Assembly: GCA_902834555.1 (NCBI GenBank)
Contig: CADFJN010000005.1
Coordinates: forward strand, 79,998 to 143,997
Origin: Atopobiaceae bacterium
GTDB lineage: Bacteria > Actinomycetota > Coriobacteriia > Coriobacteriales > Atopobiaceae
DNA: 64,000 nt
Reading direction: 5' to 3'
Below the pieces are notes generated by a model. The model was not told the DNA's origin. It ran no database searches and saw nothing but the letters and a program-made list of their open reading frames with translations. Both the position numbers and the translations under genes were made by a program. How positions within the stretch are numbered: the stretch's first letter is position 1; each line of letters starts with the position of its first letter. Positions 8,908 through 16,829 of this stretch are shown here, in pieces.

Positions 8908-9090
8908 TGCTTGCCTTACCGCAGCCTGACAGGCGAGGGGACGGGCCTTTACGCGCTGGGCATCGTTGTCTTTGGAGCGGCGTGCGCAGCGTGTGGAACG
9001 GTTGCCGTGCGTCCCGTGGCTCTTTACAAGAAGCAGAACGCAGCGGGCCTGCCGCTTGCGCTTCGTGCGATTACTTCTCGTACATCGTAA
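8908..9090 (+). other. possible remnant of a membrane-protein gene
   Basis: Between the glycosyltransferase and barstar a frame without ATG or GTG reads as a plausible hydrophobic segment (GLYALGIVVFGAACAACGTVAV, here broken as GLYALGIVVFGA / ACAACGTVAV) followed by a basic turn. It overlaps the convergent barstar gene by 20 bases and has no ribosome binding site. It may be decayed coding DNA or chance in GC-rich sequence. No function is assigned. Confidence 0.2.
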
Positions 9091-9349
9091 GGTGGACATT
9101 GGGGTTCTCAAGCGCCACTCGAGCCACCACGGCGCAGAGGGTCCCAAAGAACGCGCGCCGCTTTGGGTTGGGGTCATCACGATAGCGAACGATGTCGACG
9201 CGGGTGCTCTCGGTCATGTCGCCAAGGCAGTCCTCTAGCGCGGCGAAGTTATTGCCAAAGTAGCTGGGAAACCTGAGCTTCTTTGCAATCTGCTGGAATA
9301 TCTCCTGCTCAGAGGCATCGCTTGCCTCACGGATCTTCACGGTTGCCAC
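9071..9349 (-). CDS. barstar-family ribonuclease inhibitor
   Basis: The 92-residue protein is about the size of barstar (89 residues) and carries its signature helix region: FPSYFGNNFAALEDCLGDM aligns with the barstar segment containing Tyr29, Gly31, Asn33, Asp35, Trp38, Asp39 and Cys40. Tyr29, Gly31, Asn33, Asp39 and Cys40 equivalents are kept; Asp35 is Ala and Trp38 is Glu. GTG start with AGGAGGA upstream. The gene follows the barnase homologue by 8 bases on the same strand, so the two are co-transcribed. Its expected job is to block the cognate RNase in the cytoplasm before export. Confidence 0.88.
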   Translation of the reverse strand: MATVKIREASDASEQEIFQQIAKKLRFPSYFGNNFAALEDCLGDMTESTRVDIVRYRDDPNPKRRAFFGTLCAVVARVALENPNVHLTMYEK

Positions 9350-9357
9350 GGCTCCTC

Positions 9358-9834
9358 CTAGTAGAGCTGCTCAAAGGTCTGGTAGTGGTCTGGCGTGTAG
9401 TACACGAGGCCATCGTTGGAGTACACAATGCGTTCTGGACCGCGATGCCCGCCCTGGTAGTTAATGTCGCATTCGTGCCAGGTGCGTCCCGGAGCGTCCG
9501 GCAGCGCACCGTCATCATTGTAGAAGACGCTGCCGCCAATGCTCTTGCCCGGGCAGACCTTGTCGAGGTTGCCCTCCTGCGGGTTCCACCCTGCCTCTCG
9601 GGCCCTTGTCTTCGAGATGAAGTTTGATGGAAGCTCTCCGTAGGTGTGCAGGTAGAGTGCCACGTCCTCCGTGCTGGTGTAGCTGCCGTCGCGGGAGATT
9701 GCGGTGGCTTGCGGCTGGTCTTGGGAATCCGCCTGTTGAGCGGTGCCGCTGCCGCAAGCAGCAAGAGAGAGGCTCAGCACTACTGCCGTGAGCGTGATGG
9801 CGAGCGCATGTGCAAGGTCGTGAAGCTTTCCCAA
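9358..9834 (-). CDS. barnase-family guanyl-preferring ribonuclease, lipoprotein
   Basis: Residues from about 53 to the end align along nearly all of Bacillus barnase: VALYLHTYGELPSNFISK, EAGWNPQEGNLDKVCPGKSIGG, GRTWHECDINYQGG, ERIVYS and TPDHYQTF. Equivalents of Lys27, Glu73 (general base), Arg83, Arg87 and His102 (general acid) are all present; Arg59 is Asp and Asp54 is Ser. The N-terminus is a lipoprotein signal with lipobox LAAC about 25 residues in, so the enzyme is probably anchored outside the membrane. Start TTG at 9834 follows GGGAGGA; it gives a signal peptide of normal length. Barstar lies immediately downstream. Confidence 0.9.
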   Translation of the reverse strand: MGKLHDLAHALAITLTAVVLSLSLAACGSGTAQQADSQDQPQATAISRDGSYTSTEDVALYLHTYGELPSNFISKTRAREAGWNPQEGNLDKVCPGKSIGGSVFYNDDGALPDAPGRTWHECDINYQGGHRGPERIVYSNDGLVYYTPDHYQTFEQLY

Positions 9835-9936
9835 GGGTCCTCCCTGCGGCGTGGCGTTCGGTTCTTCTCGATTGTATGTGGGCTGTCTCCGGGTCGTTGC
9901 AGCAGGTGTCCCAAAGCTACGTGATTCCCCGCTGGC

Positions 9937-10186
9937 TGCATAAAAACGCTCTATCGAACGGGATTTTGGAGACTGATGCACAAAAACGCCCCATCGAACG
10001 GTGCCCCCCGCGCAATGACATCAAACTTCAAATCAACGTTGCATGTAATTGCATATATTCATAGAAATATGTGTATTCATGCAAATAATATTCAACTTTT
10101 GATGAGGATGCGTGGAGGAAACCGTTCGATAGGGCGTTTTTGTGCAGCCGGAAGAAAAAATCCGTCCGATAGGCCATTTTCGTGCA
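9937..10186. repeat. long imperfect palindrome built from four 25-bp repeats
   Basis: Two direct copies of a 25-bp unit (TGCAyAAAAACGC then yCyATCGAACGG) start at 9937 and 9977. Two inverted copies lie at 10122-10146 and 10162-10186. The start-to-start spacing is 40 bp in both arms, so the layout is mirror-symmetric about position 10061. The symmetry extends inward: the segment with CATCAAAC near 10018 matches the reverse complement of the segment ending in TTTTGATG near 10104. The centre is very AT-rich compared with the surroundings. No transposase or open frame lies inside. It could be a MITE-like remnant, a structured RNA or a protein-binding array. Confidence 0.8.
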
Positions 10187-10405
10187 CTAGTGCAGCGAGC
10201 TTTCAATCGTGCGCCGCTTTCCTGCAAGCCGAGGGCTCTGCAACTCGCTGGCCGAGGACGCCAATTATTGAACGTAATTCCTGATATTTACGGTGTTTGC
10301 CCAGTTACAGCTAGCCTGACCCAAGAATTTCATGCGAAAACGACTGCTGGGGATAGTTCTGCGCGGCGATGCTCCATCCCGCCGTGCGTTGCTCGCCCAC
10401 TGAGA

Positions 10406-10506
10406 AAACCTGCGGCTTAATAGCAGTGCCTGAGAAAGCCGCAAGTCATCTGCCTGCAGTTATTCTCGGCATCGCATGAGCCCAGCTGCAACTAAGCCGC
10501 AGGTTT
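10406..10506. repeat. 101-bp inverted-repeat element
   Basis: A perfect 14-bp inverted repeat, AAACCTGCGGCTTA at 10406-10419 and TAAGCCGCAGGTTT at 10493-10506, encloses a second nested pair (TGCCTGAGAA near 10427 and TTCTCGGCAT near 10462). The whole could fold into a long interrupted hairpin. The region from 9835 to 10631 contains no convincing gene. This element and the 9937-10186 palindrome account for much of it. Confidence 0.65.
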
Positions 10507-10567
10507 CCGCTGCATTTGGGTGTCTTGGAGGCGAGGCTCCACCGCGGGGGCTACCGCAGACAAGAAA

Positions 10568-10599
10568 CGGGCCCCGAGGCCAGATGGCCTTGGGGCCCG
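10568..10599 (-). terminator. terminator of the nfn operon
   Basis: The stem CGGGCCCCGAGGCC pairs with GGCCTTGGGGCCCG around AGAT. Read on the minus strand it lies 32 bases after the nfnB stop and is followed by TTTCTTG. Confidence 0.8.
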
Positions 10600-10631
10600 C
10601 GAACGCGGCAAAACCTACGAGAAGCGCTGTG

Positions 10632-12038
10632 CTACTCGGCGGTAAGCGTCTCGGTGATGCTTGCTGCGGCGGTCTTGCCGGCGCCCATGGCCAGGATGAC
10701 CGTTGCGGCACCGGTGACGATGTCGCCGCCAGCCCAGATGCGGGGGTTGGAGGTGCGGCCGTTCTCGTCAGCAACGATGTAGCCCCACTTGTTGAGGCCC
10801 ATGCCACCAATCTTCTTGGCGAAGGGGTTGGCGTTGGTGCCAATGGCGGAGATGGCCACGTCGCAGGGGATCTCCTCGATGGCGCCCTCGATGGGGATGG
10901 GGCGACGACGGCCAGAGGCGTCGGGCTCGCCCAGCTCCATCTTCTGGACCTTCACGGCGCACACGTTGCCGTCTTCGCCAGCGATGAACTCAAGCGGCGA
11001 GACAAGCGGCATAACCTCGACGCCCTCGGCCTTGGCGTGGTGAAGCTCGGCGCGACGGGCGGGCATCTCGGCCTCGGTGCGGCGGTACGCGATAATGGCG
11101 CGCTCGGCACCCAGGCGCTTTGCCGTGCGGACAGCGTCCATGGCGACGTTGCCGCCACCAAAGACCACGACCTGCTTGGCGTGCTTGGTGGGGGTGTCGT
11201 ACTCGGGGAACTTGTTCGCCTTCATGAGGTTCACGCGGGTGAGGTACTCGTTGGCGAAGTACACGTTGGGCAGGTTCTCGCCGGGGATGTTGAGGAACTT
11301 AGGCAGGCCGGCGCCAGTTGCCACGTAAATGGCATCGAAACCCTTCTCGTTGAGAAGCTCGTCAGCGTTGGCCAGGTTGCCCATCACGGAGTTGAACTCA
11401 AACTTGACGCCCAGCTCCTTGAGGCCGTCAATCTCACGCTTGACAACGGCCTTGGGCAGACGGAACTCGGGGATGCCGTAGACGAGCACGCCACCGCCGG
11501 TGAAGAACGCCTCGAAGACGGTGACGTCAAAGCCGTTGCGCGCAAGCTCGCCGGCGCAGGTGATACCGGAGGGGCCGGAGCCAATGACGGCAACCTTCTT
11601 GCCGTTTGCAGGCTTCATCTGCGGCTTGCTTGCAAGCTCGGGCTGGTCGCCCAGGAAGCGCTCGAGCTGGCCGATGGCCACGGGCTCGGACTTCTTGCCG
11701 CGGATGCAGCGGCCCTCGCACTGGTTCTCCTGCGGGCACACGCGGCCGCAGATTGCGGGGAGCATCGAGTCCTCGTGGATGATGTCGAGAGCGGCGCCAA
11801 AGTCCTGCTCGCGAATCTTCTCGATGAACTTAGGGATCTTGATGTTGACTGGGCAGCCCTCGACGCAGAGGGGCTTCTTGCAGTCCATGCAGCGCTCAGC
11901 CTCGGCCAGCGCCATCTCCTTGGTGAAGCCCTTGTCGACGGGGCGGAAGTCGTGGGCACGCTCCTCCGCCGGCTCCTCGTTGTCCGGGGTGCGCGGGGAC
12001 TTCATGTCGGGAACAAAGCGACCGTTTACCTGTGGCAT
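10632..12038 (-). CDS. nfnB: NADH-dependent ferredoxin:NADP+ oxidoreductase large subunit / GltD-like
   Basis: The 468-residue flavoprotein of the glutamate-synthase small-subunit family has an N-terminal Fe-S domain (CMDCKKPLCVEGCPVNIKIP near residue 50 and ICGRVCPQENQCEGRC near 100), an FAD-binding GSGPSGITCAGEL near 152 and an NADPH-binding GGGNVAMDAVR near 293. It is preceded and overlapped (13 bases) by an NfnA-type subunit. That pairing defines the electron-bifurcating NfnAB complex, which links NADPH, NADH and ferredoxin pools in anaerobes, rather than a glutamate synthase. No gltB-like gene is near. Confidence 0.85.
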   Translation of the reverse strand: MPQVNGRFVPDMKSPRTPDNEEPAEERAHDFRPVDKGFTKEMALAEAERCMDCKKPLCVEGCPVNIKIPKFIEKIREQDFGAALDIIHEDSMLPAICGRVCPQENQCEGRCIRGKKSEPVAIGQLERFLGDQPELASKPQMKPANGKKVAVIGSGPSGITCAGELARNGFDVTVFEAFFTGGGVLVYGIPEFRLPKAVVKREIDGLKELGVKFEFNSVMGNLANADELLNEKGFDAIYVATGAGLPKFLNIPGENLPNVYFANEYLTRVNLMKANKFPEYDTPTKHAKQVVVFGGGNVAMDAVRTAKRLGAERAIIAYRRTEAEMPARRAELHHAKAEGVEVMPLVSPLEFIAGEDGNVCAVKVQKMELGEPDASGRRRPIPIEGAIEEIPCDVAISAIGTNANPFAKKIGGMGLNKWGYIVADENGRTSNPRIWAGGDIVTGAATVILAMGAGKTAAASITETLTAE

Positions 12039-12868
12039 GCGCAGTTCGCCTCCTCATAGGCCTTGAGGGCCTGGCCCTCCTCGGTACGGTATGCAGCCTG
12101 ACGCGCGCGCAGGTCGTTCCAGTCGACCTTGGTGGCGTCAAAGTCGGGACCGTCGACGCAGGCAAACTTGGTCTTGCCGTCGATCTCGACGCGGCAGCAG
12201 CCGCACATGCCCGTGCCGTCGACCATGATGGGGTTGAGCGACGCGGTGATGGGGGTGCCGTACTTCTCGGCCGTGAGCGTGGAGAACTTCATCATGGGGA
12301 CGGGGCCAACACAGAAGACCTCGTCGACGGCCTTGGCCTGGAGCAGACGCTCGAGCGGGGCGGTGACCACGCCCTTCTCGCCGTAGGAGCCGTCGTCGGT
12401 GGTGATGTGGATGTGGTCGTCGGGCAGAAGCTCGCGGAACTGATCCTCGAGAAGAAGCAGGTCCTTGGTGCGGGCGCCCATGATGGCGTGAACCTCGTGG
12501 CCGGTCTTCACCAGCGTGCGCGCAACGGGGTACGCGATGGCAAGTCCAACGCCGCCACCAATGACGCAGGTGGTCCCAGGGGCCATGACCGTGGGCTGCC
12601 CCAGCGGGCCGGTGACGTCGAGAATGGCGTCGCCGGGCTCGTACGTAGAGAGCATCTTCGTGGTCTTGCCGACCACCATGAAGATGAACTCGACCCAGCC
12701 CTCCTCGGGGTTCCAGTCCGCGAAGGTGAACGGCACGCGCTCACCGGTCTCGTTGGCGCGAACCATGAGGAACTGGCCAGCGTGTGCGTGCTTGGCCATC
12801 TCCGGCGCCTCGATGCGGAACTTGAACACCTTCTCCGAGAACTGCGTCTTTTCGAGGATCTTATACAT
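12026..12868 (-). CDS. nfnA: NADH-dependent ferredoxin:NADP+ oxidoreductase small subunit
   Basis: The 280-residue ferredoxin-NADP reductase-fold protein has an FAD-binding barrel with ERVPFTFADW near residue 44, a nucleotide-binding domain starting CVIGGGVGLAIAYPVA near 101, and a C-terminal [2Fe-2S] site (GTGMCGCCRVEIDG, then FACVDGPDFD). This layout is shared by dihydroorotate dehydrogenase electron-transfer subunits and NfnA. The downstream nfnB overlap makes NfnA the better call. The upstream region (12869-13037) is AT-richer than its surroundings and probably holds the operon promoter. Confidence 0.85.
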   Translation of the reverse strand: MYKILEKTQFSEKVFKFRIEAPEMAKHAHAGQFLMVRANETGERVPFTFADWNPEEGWVEFIFMVVGKTTKMLSTYEPGDAILDVTGPLGQPTVMAPGTTCVIGGGVGLAIAYPVARTLVKTGHEVHAIMGARTKDLLLLEDQFRELLPDDHIHITTDDGSYGEKGVVTAPLERLLQAKAVDEVFCVGPVPMMKFSTLTAEKYGTPITASLNPIMVDGTGMCGCCRVEIDGKTKFACVDGPDFDATKVDWNDLRARQAAYRTEEGQALKAYEEANCACHR

Positions 12869-13037
12869 GAAGCCTGACTCCTCTCCTAAAGCCGCTTCAG
12901 ACTTGACCCCGGGCGGAGATGCCCAAGGCCTACCAACGTCTTAGTTTAATTGTTGGTTGAACTGTAGATTACCCTCAACAGCGCCTACATGATTTATCGC
13001 AGCAGGTTTTGAGGCGAGCGGTTGCTCGTTGCCGGAG

Positions 13038-13610
13038 CTAGCGTAGGGCGTCCGCGGGCATACCGTCTCTCACGACCTGCTCGCAGAGAGACGTCGCGTC
13101 CTGGGCCAGAATGAGGAACTCGTCCAGGAAACCGCCCTTGAGCTCGCGCAGGACGTAGTCTGCAACCTGCATCTTTCCGGGTGGACGGCCAATGCCGCAC
13201 CGAATGCGCGAGAAGTCTCTCGTGCCAAGCTTGTTGGCAATGGAGCGCAGGCCATTGTGGGCGTTGAGGCCGCCTCCCCACTTGGCGCGCACCTCTCCTG
13301 CGGGAAGGTCGACCTCGTCGTGCACCACCAGGATCTCTGCGGGGGTCACGTGCTCCTGTCGCATGAGCTTGGAGAGCGGGCCGCCGCTCGTGTTCATGAA
13401 GTCCTGCGGCTTGGCGAGAATGACCTCGCGTCCGCCGATGAGGGCGTGGGCAACCATGCAGCCGGCCTCGCTCTTCCAATATCGTGTGCCGGCGCGCTCG
13501 GCCAGCACGTCGACGGTGGCAAAGCCAATGTTGTGGCGTGTGTGCTCGTACTCCGGGCCGGGGTTGCCCAGACCGCACACGAGCCGGATCTCCTTGGGGC
13601 GTGTGGGCAT
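13038..13610 (-). CDS. pth: peptidyl-tRNA hydrolase
   Basis: Pth releases tRNA from stalled peptidyl-tRNAs in the cytoplasm. The 190-residue product starts with IRLVCGLGNPGPEYEHTRHNIGF; the conserved Asn and catalytic His in RHNIGF are present. PQDFMNTSGGPL, LVVHDEVDLPAGEVRAKWGGGLNAHNGLRSI and RIRCGIGRPPG follow. I chose ATG 13610, preceded by GAGAGGA, over upstream in-frame starts because the family begins here. The C-terminus ends shortly after the lid helix, as usual. Confidence 0.95.
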   Translation of the reverse strand: MPTRPKEIRLVCGLGNPGPEYEHTRHNIGFATVDVLAERAGTRYWKSEAGCMVAHALIGGREVILAKPQDFMNTSGGPLSKLMRQEHVTPAEILVVHDEVDLPAGEVRAKWGGGLNAHNGLRSIANKLGTRDFSRIRCGIGRPPGKMQVADYVLRELKGGFLDEFLILAQDATSLCEQVVRDGMPADALR

Positions 13611-13730
13611 GCCGTTCCTCTCGTAATGGCTGCTTGTGGTCACGGTAAGGGTAGCGCAAGCGGTGTGGCAACGTTGAGAAGCGCGTGCTAGGCTTCTCGG
13701 CTGCTGTCGTTGTCTGAGGGGGATTTGTTC

Positions 13731-14196
13731 GTGGAAGAGACTGTGACTGGCGTTACGCCGGGCCGCGCGCGTCTGTGCGTGGCCCTTCTCGTGCTCATGG
13801 GCTTTGCGCTGGGCTGCTCGGAGTTCATCGTGATTGGCATCGAGTCGAACCTGGCAAAGGAGATGGGCGTCTCGCTTGCCACTGCCGGCCAGCTCGCTCG
13901 AACCGCTCTCGTTTAACGTGGGCATTGCCTTTGGCACCTTTGTGGGAGGCGTCGTGGTCTCTGGCCCGGGGATCCGCGCGGTTGGTCTGGTGGGGGCCGT
14001 GCTCGCCGTGGTGGCAGCGGCGCTGGTGGTGTCACGCTGGCGCTCACGAAGCGCGAGGAGTCGCGCGGATAGGGACGGCGTCTCCGGAGGGGCCCAGGTG
14101 ATGCAAAACGCAACAATAATGCCCCTCCGGCGACTGTTGCCGTTGGCGGCGGGGCGAGACCTACGTATGCCATCGCGTTCGGAACGTGCCCTCTAG
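13731..14196 (+). pseudogene. MFS transporter, internally deleted and frameshifted
   Basis: The GTG at 13731 after GAGGGGGA starts a typical MFS first helix (ARLCVALLVLMGFALGCSEF, then a MGVSLATAGQLARTA loop). The frame stops at 13916. The next frame, entered near 13905, resumes with a C-terminal MFS pair of helices (FNVGIAFGTFVGGVVVSG, GLVGAVLAVVAAALVVS). About 250 residues of the normal 400 are missing in between, so the gene is a remnant. The exact 3' end is arbitrary. Confidence 0.7.
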
Positions 14197-14205
14197 CGCC
14201 GTCTC

Positions 14206-15246
14206 CTACCGCACGGCGCGGTCGTGGTTCACGGGCCGATAGAAGAGCTTTGCCACCTCGGCCGGTTCGCGTGTCTGGCCGAGCGCCCACATGGTCTTTG
14301 CCACCAGGGCCTCCGTGGTCATGTCGTCACCGCGGAGGATGGCCGGCTCGTTGGCATACGCGCTTCCTACCTCGTAGACGCCCAGGTCAAGGCCCTCCTC
14401 CGAGACCTGCGTGGTAAGCACGATAGTCTTTCCGCAGTCAATCCAGTCAAAGATCGCCTGCTCGAAGTGGGCGCCCTTGCACTCTGGGATGCCGCCAATG
14501 CCAAAGGTCTCGAGAATCACAGCGTCGTAGTCTGGTCCCAGCGCGTCGAGGATGCCTGGCCCCAGGCCCGGGGTGAGGCGCACCACAACCACGTGCTCGT
14601 CCAAGCGCTCGTAGACGCGCGGCCGTCCCGCCTGCTGCGCGGAACCCCCATCCATCGCACCGGGGATGGTCATTCCCTCTCGGCCCTCCCGCATGATGCG
14701 GTCGTTGCGGATGATGGCGGGCAACGGGTAGTTTACGCTGGTAAACGCATTGAAGCTCATCGTGCGCTGCTTGTGGGCGCGCGTCCCCACAATGACCGAG
14801 CCGCCAAACACAATGGATACGTCGTGCGAGTCGTCGTCGGTGGCGTAGAGCAGCGACTGGTACAGGTTGAGCTTGGCATCGGTGAAGGGGTTCGCCATGG
14901 GCTGCTGCGAGCCCGTGAGCACAATGGGCTTGGGGCTGCCCTGGATGAGGTAGGAGAGGGCCGCCGCCGTGTAGGCCATGGTGTCCGTGCCGTGCAGCAC
15001 CACAAAGCCGTCGTAGTCGTCGTAAGCATCCATGATCGTGGCGGCTATGCGCTTCCAGTCGCTGGGGCGCATGTTGGTCGAGTCGATGTTCATGGGCTGA
15101 ACGATGTCCAGGTCACACAGGCCGCGTGCCTGCGGAACGTAGCCGGCCAGTTCCTCGCCCGTGAGTGCAGGGGCAAGGCCTGTGCCGTCTGCCTCGGGCA
15201 TGGATGCAATGGTGCCGCCCGTGGCCACCATGAGGATCCTCTTCAT
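14206..15246 (-). CDS. L-asparaginase (type I-like)
   Basis: The 346-residue protein belongs to the asparaginase/glutaminase family and hydrolyses asparagine to aspartate and ammonia. Both catalytic triad regions are visible: ATGGTIAS near residue 8 with its nucleophilic Thr, and VVLHGTDTMAYTAAAL near 83 with the Thr-Asp pair. DAKLNLYQSL carries the Lys. There is no signal peptide, so it acts in the cytoplasm. ATG 15246, 76 bases downstream of the amylase stop. A long run of in-frame insertions near residues 190-215 is unusual for the family but leaves the core intact. Confidence 0.88.
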   Translation of the reverse strand: MKRILMVATGGTIASMPEADGTGLAPALTGEELAGYVPQARGLCDLDIVQPMNIDSTNMRPSDWKRIAATIMDAYDDYDGFVVLHGTDTMAYTAAALSYLIQGSPKPIVLTGSQQPMANPFTDAKLNLYQSLLYATDDDSHDVSIVFGGSVIVGTRAHKQRTMSFNAFTSVNYPLPAIIRNDRIMREGREGMTIPGAMDGGSAQQAGRPRVYERLDEHVVVVRLTPGLGPGILDALGPDYDAVILETFGIGGIPECKGAHFEQAIFDWIDCGKTIVLTTQVSEEGLDLGVYEVGSAYANEPAILRGDDMTTEALVAKTMWALGQTREPAEVAKLFYRPVNHDRAVR

Positions 15247-15322
15247 GCGTTGCTCCGTTCGAGAAGTGCGCCACTGCCGAGAAGCGACGGCGATCGGCCG
15301 CCGGGCGGTCGCCCGCCGGCGC

Positions 15323-16822
15323 CTACGCCTCCGGCCTCACCAGGATGGGAATGCTGTCCAGCTTGTCTGCCGTCGCCGCAGGCAGGTAGACCGTCAGTCG
15401 TGCGCCGACGGTGGAGAACTCCGCCCAGCCCTCGTCGTCAATCGTGACGGTGCCGTCGACGCCCAGCACGCAGCGCCAGGTCTCGCCCGCGTGCCCCGCA
15501 CCCACGCACATGCGCTTTGTTGCGTTGCCCGCGCGCGTGGAGAGAAGCACCGCCGCGCCCGAGACCCCGTGCTGCGCCGTGCCCTCGCGCGTCCAGCCGA
15601 TAAGGTCCTTCTCGTCAAACCAATCGCGCTGCTCGCCGTAGGCAAAGCGACGGCGTACCTCCATGAGCAGCTCAAGCTCGGGGACGGCGGGAATCTGGTC
15701 GTTGGGGAGGCCAAAGAGGTCGCCCATGAAGACGCAGGGATAGCCTGCCTCGCGCAGCAGGATGAGCGCGTAGGCAAGAGGCTTGAACCAGGGCTCAACT
15801 GTGGACTCGAGGGCCTGGTCGGGCTGGGTGTCGTGGTTGTCCACAAAGGTCACGGCATGGATGGGGTCCACGCTCACCAGGCTCCCGTCCAGGATGTGGG
15901 CGAGATCTATGTCGTCACCGGCGGTGGACGCGTGGTAGAAGTTGAAGTGGAGCGGCACGTCAAAGAGGCTCATGACGCCCTCGCGTCCCAGGTAGCCCCG
16001 CAGTTCGTCCACGCTCTGGGACCAGTACTCGCCCACGGCAAAGAGCTCCTTGCCGGTCTTCTCGCGCATGCGAGCAAGCCAGTCGAGGTAGAACGAGCGG
16101 CTCATGTGCTTCACGGCGTCAAGCCGCACGCCGTCCACGCCCGTGAGCCCCAGGTACCAAGCGCCCCACGTGGCCAGCTGAGCGCGCACGCGGGGGTCAT
16201 CCAGGTCGACGTCGGCTCCCATGAGGTAGTCGTAGTTGCCAAGCTCGTCGCTCACCTCGTGGGACCACTCCTTGCCCACAAAGCGGTAGACGCCGGTTGT
16301 GCCCTCGAGCTCATCGTAGTCGACGCCGGTGAAGTCCGTGATGCCCCACTGGTAGCGGTCAAGCTTTCCGGCACGCCCCGGGAACTCGAAGCGCGTGTAG
16401 GCACGAATCTCGCGCGGCTCGCCAATGGACTTTGTTCGGTCCTGGGCGTCGCACTCCTGTGCCAGCACCAGCTGCGTGCCATCGGCACCCATGCGGTGGT
16501 TGAGAACAACGTCTGCCAGCACGTTGACGCCCTGCTCCTGGATGGCGTGGATGGCCGCTAGATACTCGTGGCGCGTACCGTACTTGGTGCGCACGGATCC
16601 CTTCTGGTCGAACTCGCCCAGGTCCCAGAGGTCGTAGACGCCGTAGCCAACGTCCTCGGCGCCCGCCTGCCCCTTGTAGGCAGGCGGCATCCACACCGAG
16701 GTAAAGCCCTCCTCCGCGAAGCGCGGGGCCATCTTGGCGAGACGACGCCAGTGTTGGCCGTCTGCTGGGAGGTACCAGGAGAAGGCCTGGAGCATGAGCC
16801 CGTTCTTCGTGTTGATGGCCAT
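15323..16822 (-). CDS. cytoplasmic alpha-amylase, GH13 (subfamily 5-like)
   Basis: The 499-residue enzyme starts MLQAFSWYLPADGQHW after a few residues and has no signal peptide. The four GH13 regions are present: DVVLNHRMG, GVDGVRLDAVKH (nucleophile Asp), LFAVGEYW (acid/base Glu) and VTFVDNHDTQ (transition-state Asp). The order and length match bacterial cytoplasmic amylases that degrade imported maltodextrins or glycogen. ATG 16822 follows AGGGA and is 7 bases from the glmU stop, so it is probably transcribed with glmU. It complements MalQ and GlgP encoded at 29.6-33.4 kb. Confidence 0.92.
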   Translation of the reverse strand: MAINTKNGLMLQAFSWYLPADGQHWRRLAKMAPRFAEEGFTSVWMPPAYKGQAGAEDVGYGVYDLWDLGEFDQKGSVRTKYGTRHEYLAAIHAIQEQGVNVLADVVLNHRMGADGTQLVLAQECDAQDRTKSIGEPREIRAYTRFEFPGRAGKLDRYQWGITDFTGVDYDELEGTTGVYRFVGKEWSHEVSDELGNYDYLMGADVDLDDPRVRAQLATWGAWYLGLTGVDGVRLDAVKHMSRSFYLDWLARMREKTGKELFAVGEYWSQSVDELRGYLGREGVMSLFDVPLHFNFYHASTAGDDIDLAHILDGSLVSVDPIHAVTFVDNHDTQPDQALESTVEPWFKPLAYALILLREAGYPCVFMGDLFGLPNDQIPAVPELELLMEVRRRFAYGEQRDWFDEKDLIGWTREGTAQHGVSGAAVLLSTRAGNATKRMCVGAGHAGETWRCVLGVDGTVTIDDEGWAEFSTVGARLTVYLPAATADKLDSIPILVRPEA

Positions 16823-16829
16823 GGGCTCC

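Noticed and set aside
8908..9090. Small membrane protein gene between the glycosyltransferase and barstar
   Set aside because: It has no ATG or GTG, no ribosome binding site and overlaps barstar. It is kept only as a low-confidence remnant.
10632..12038. Glutamate synthase small subunit (GltD)
   Set aside because: The motifs fit GltD, but the overlapping partner is an NfnA-type flavoprotein and no large glutamate synthase subunit is near, so NfnB is the better call.
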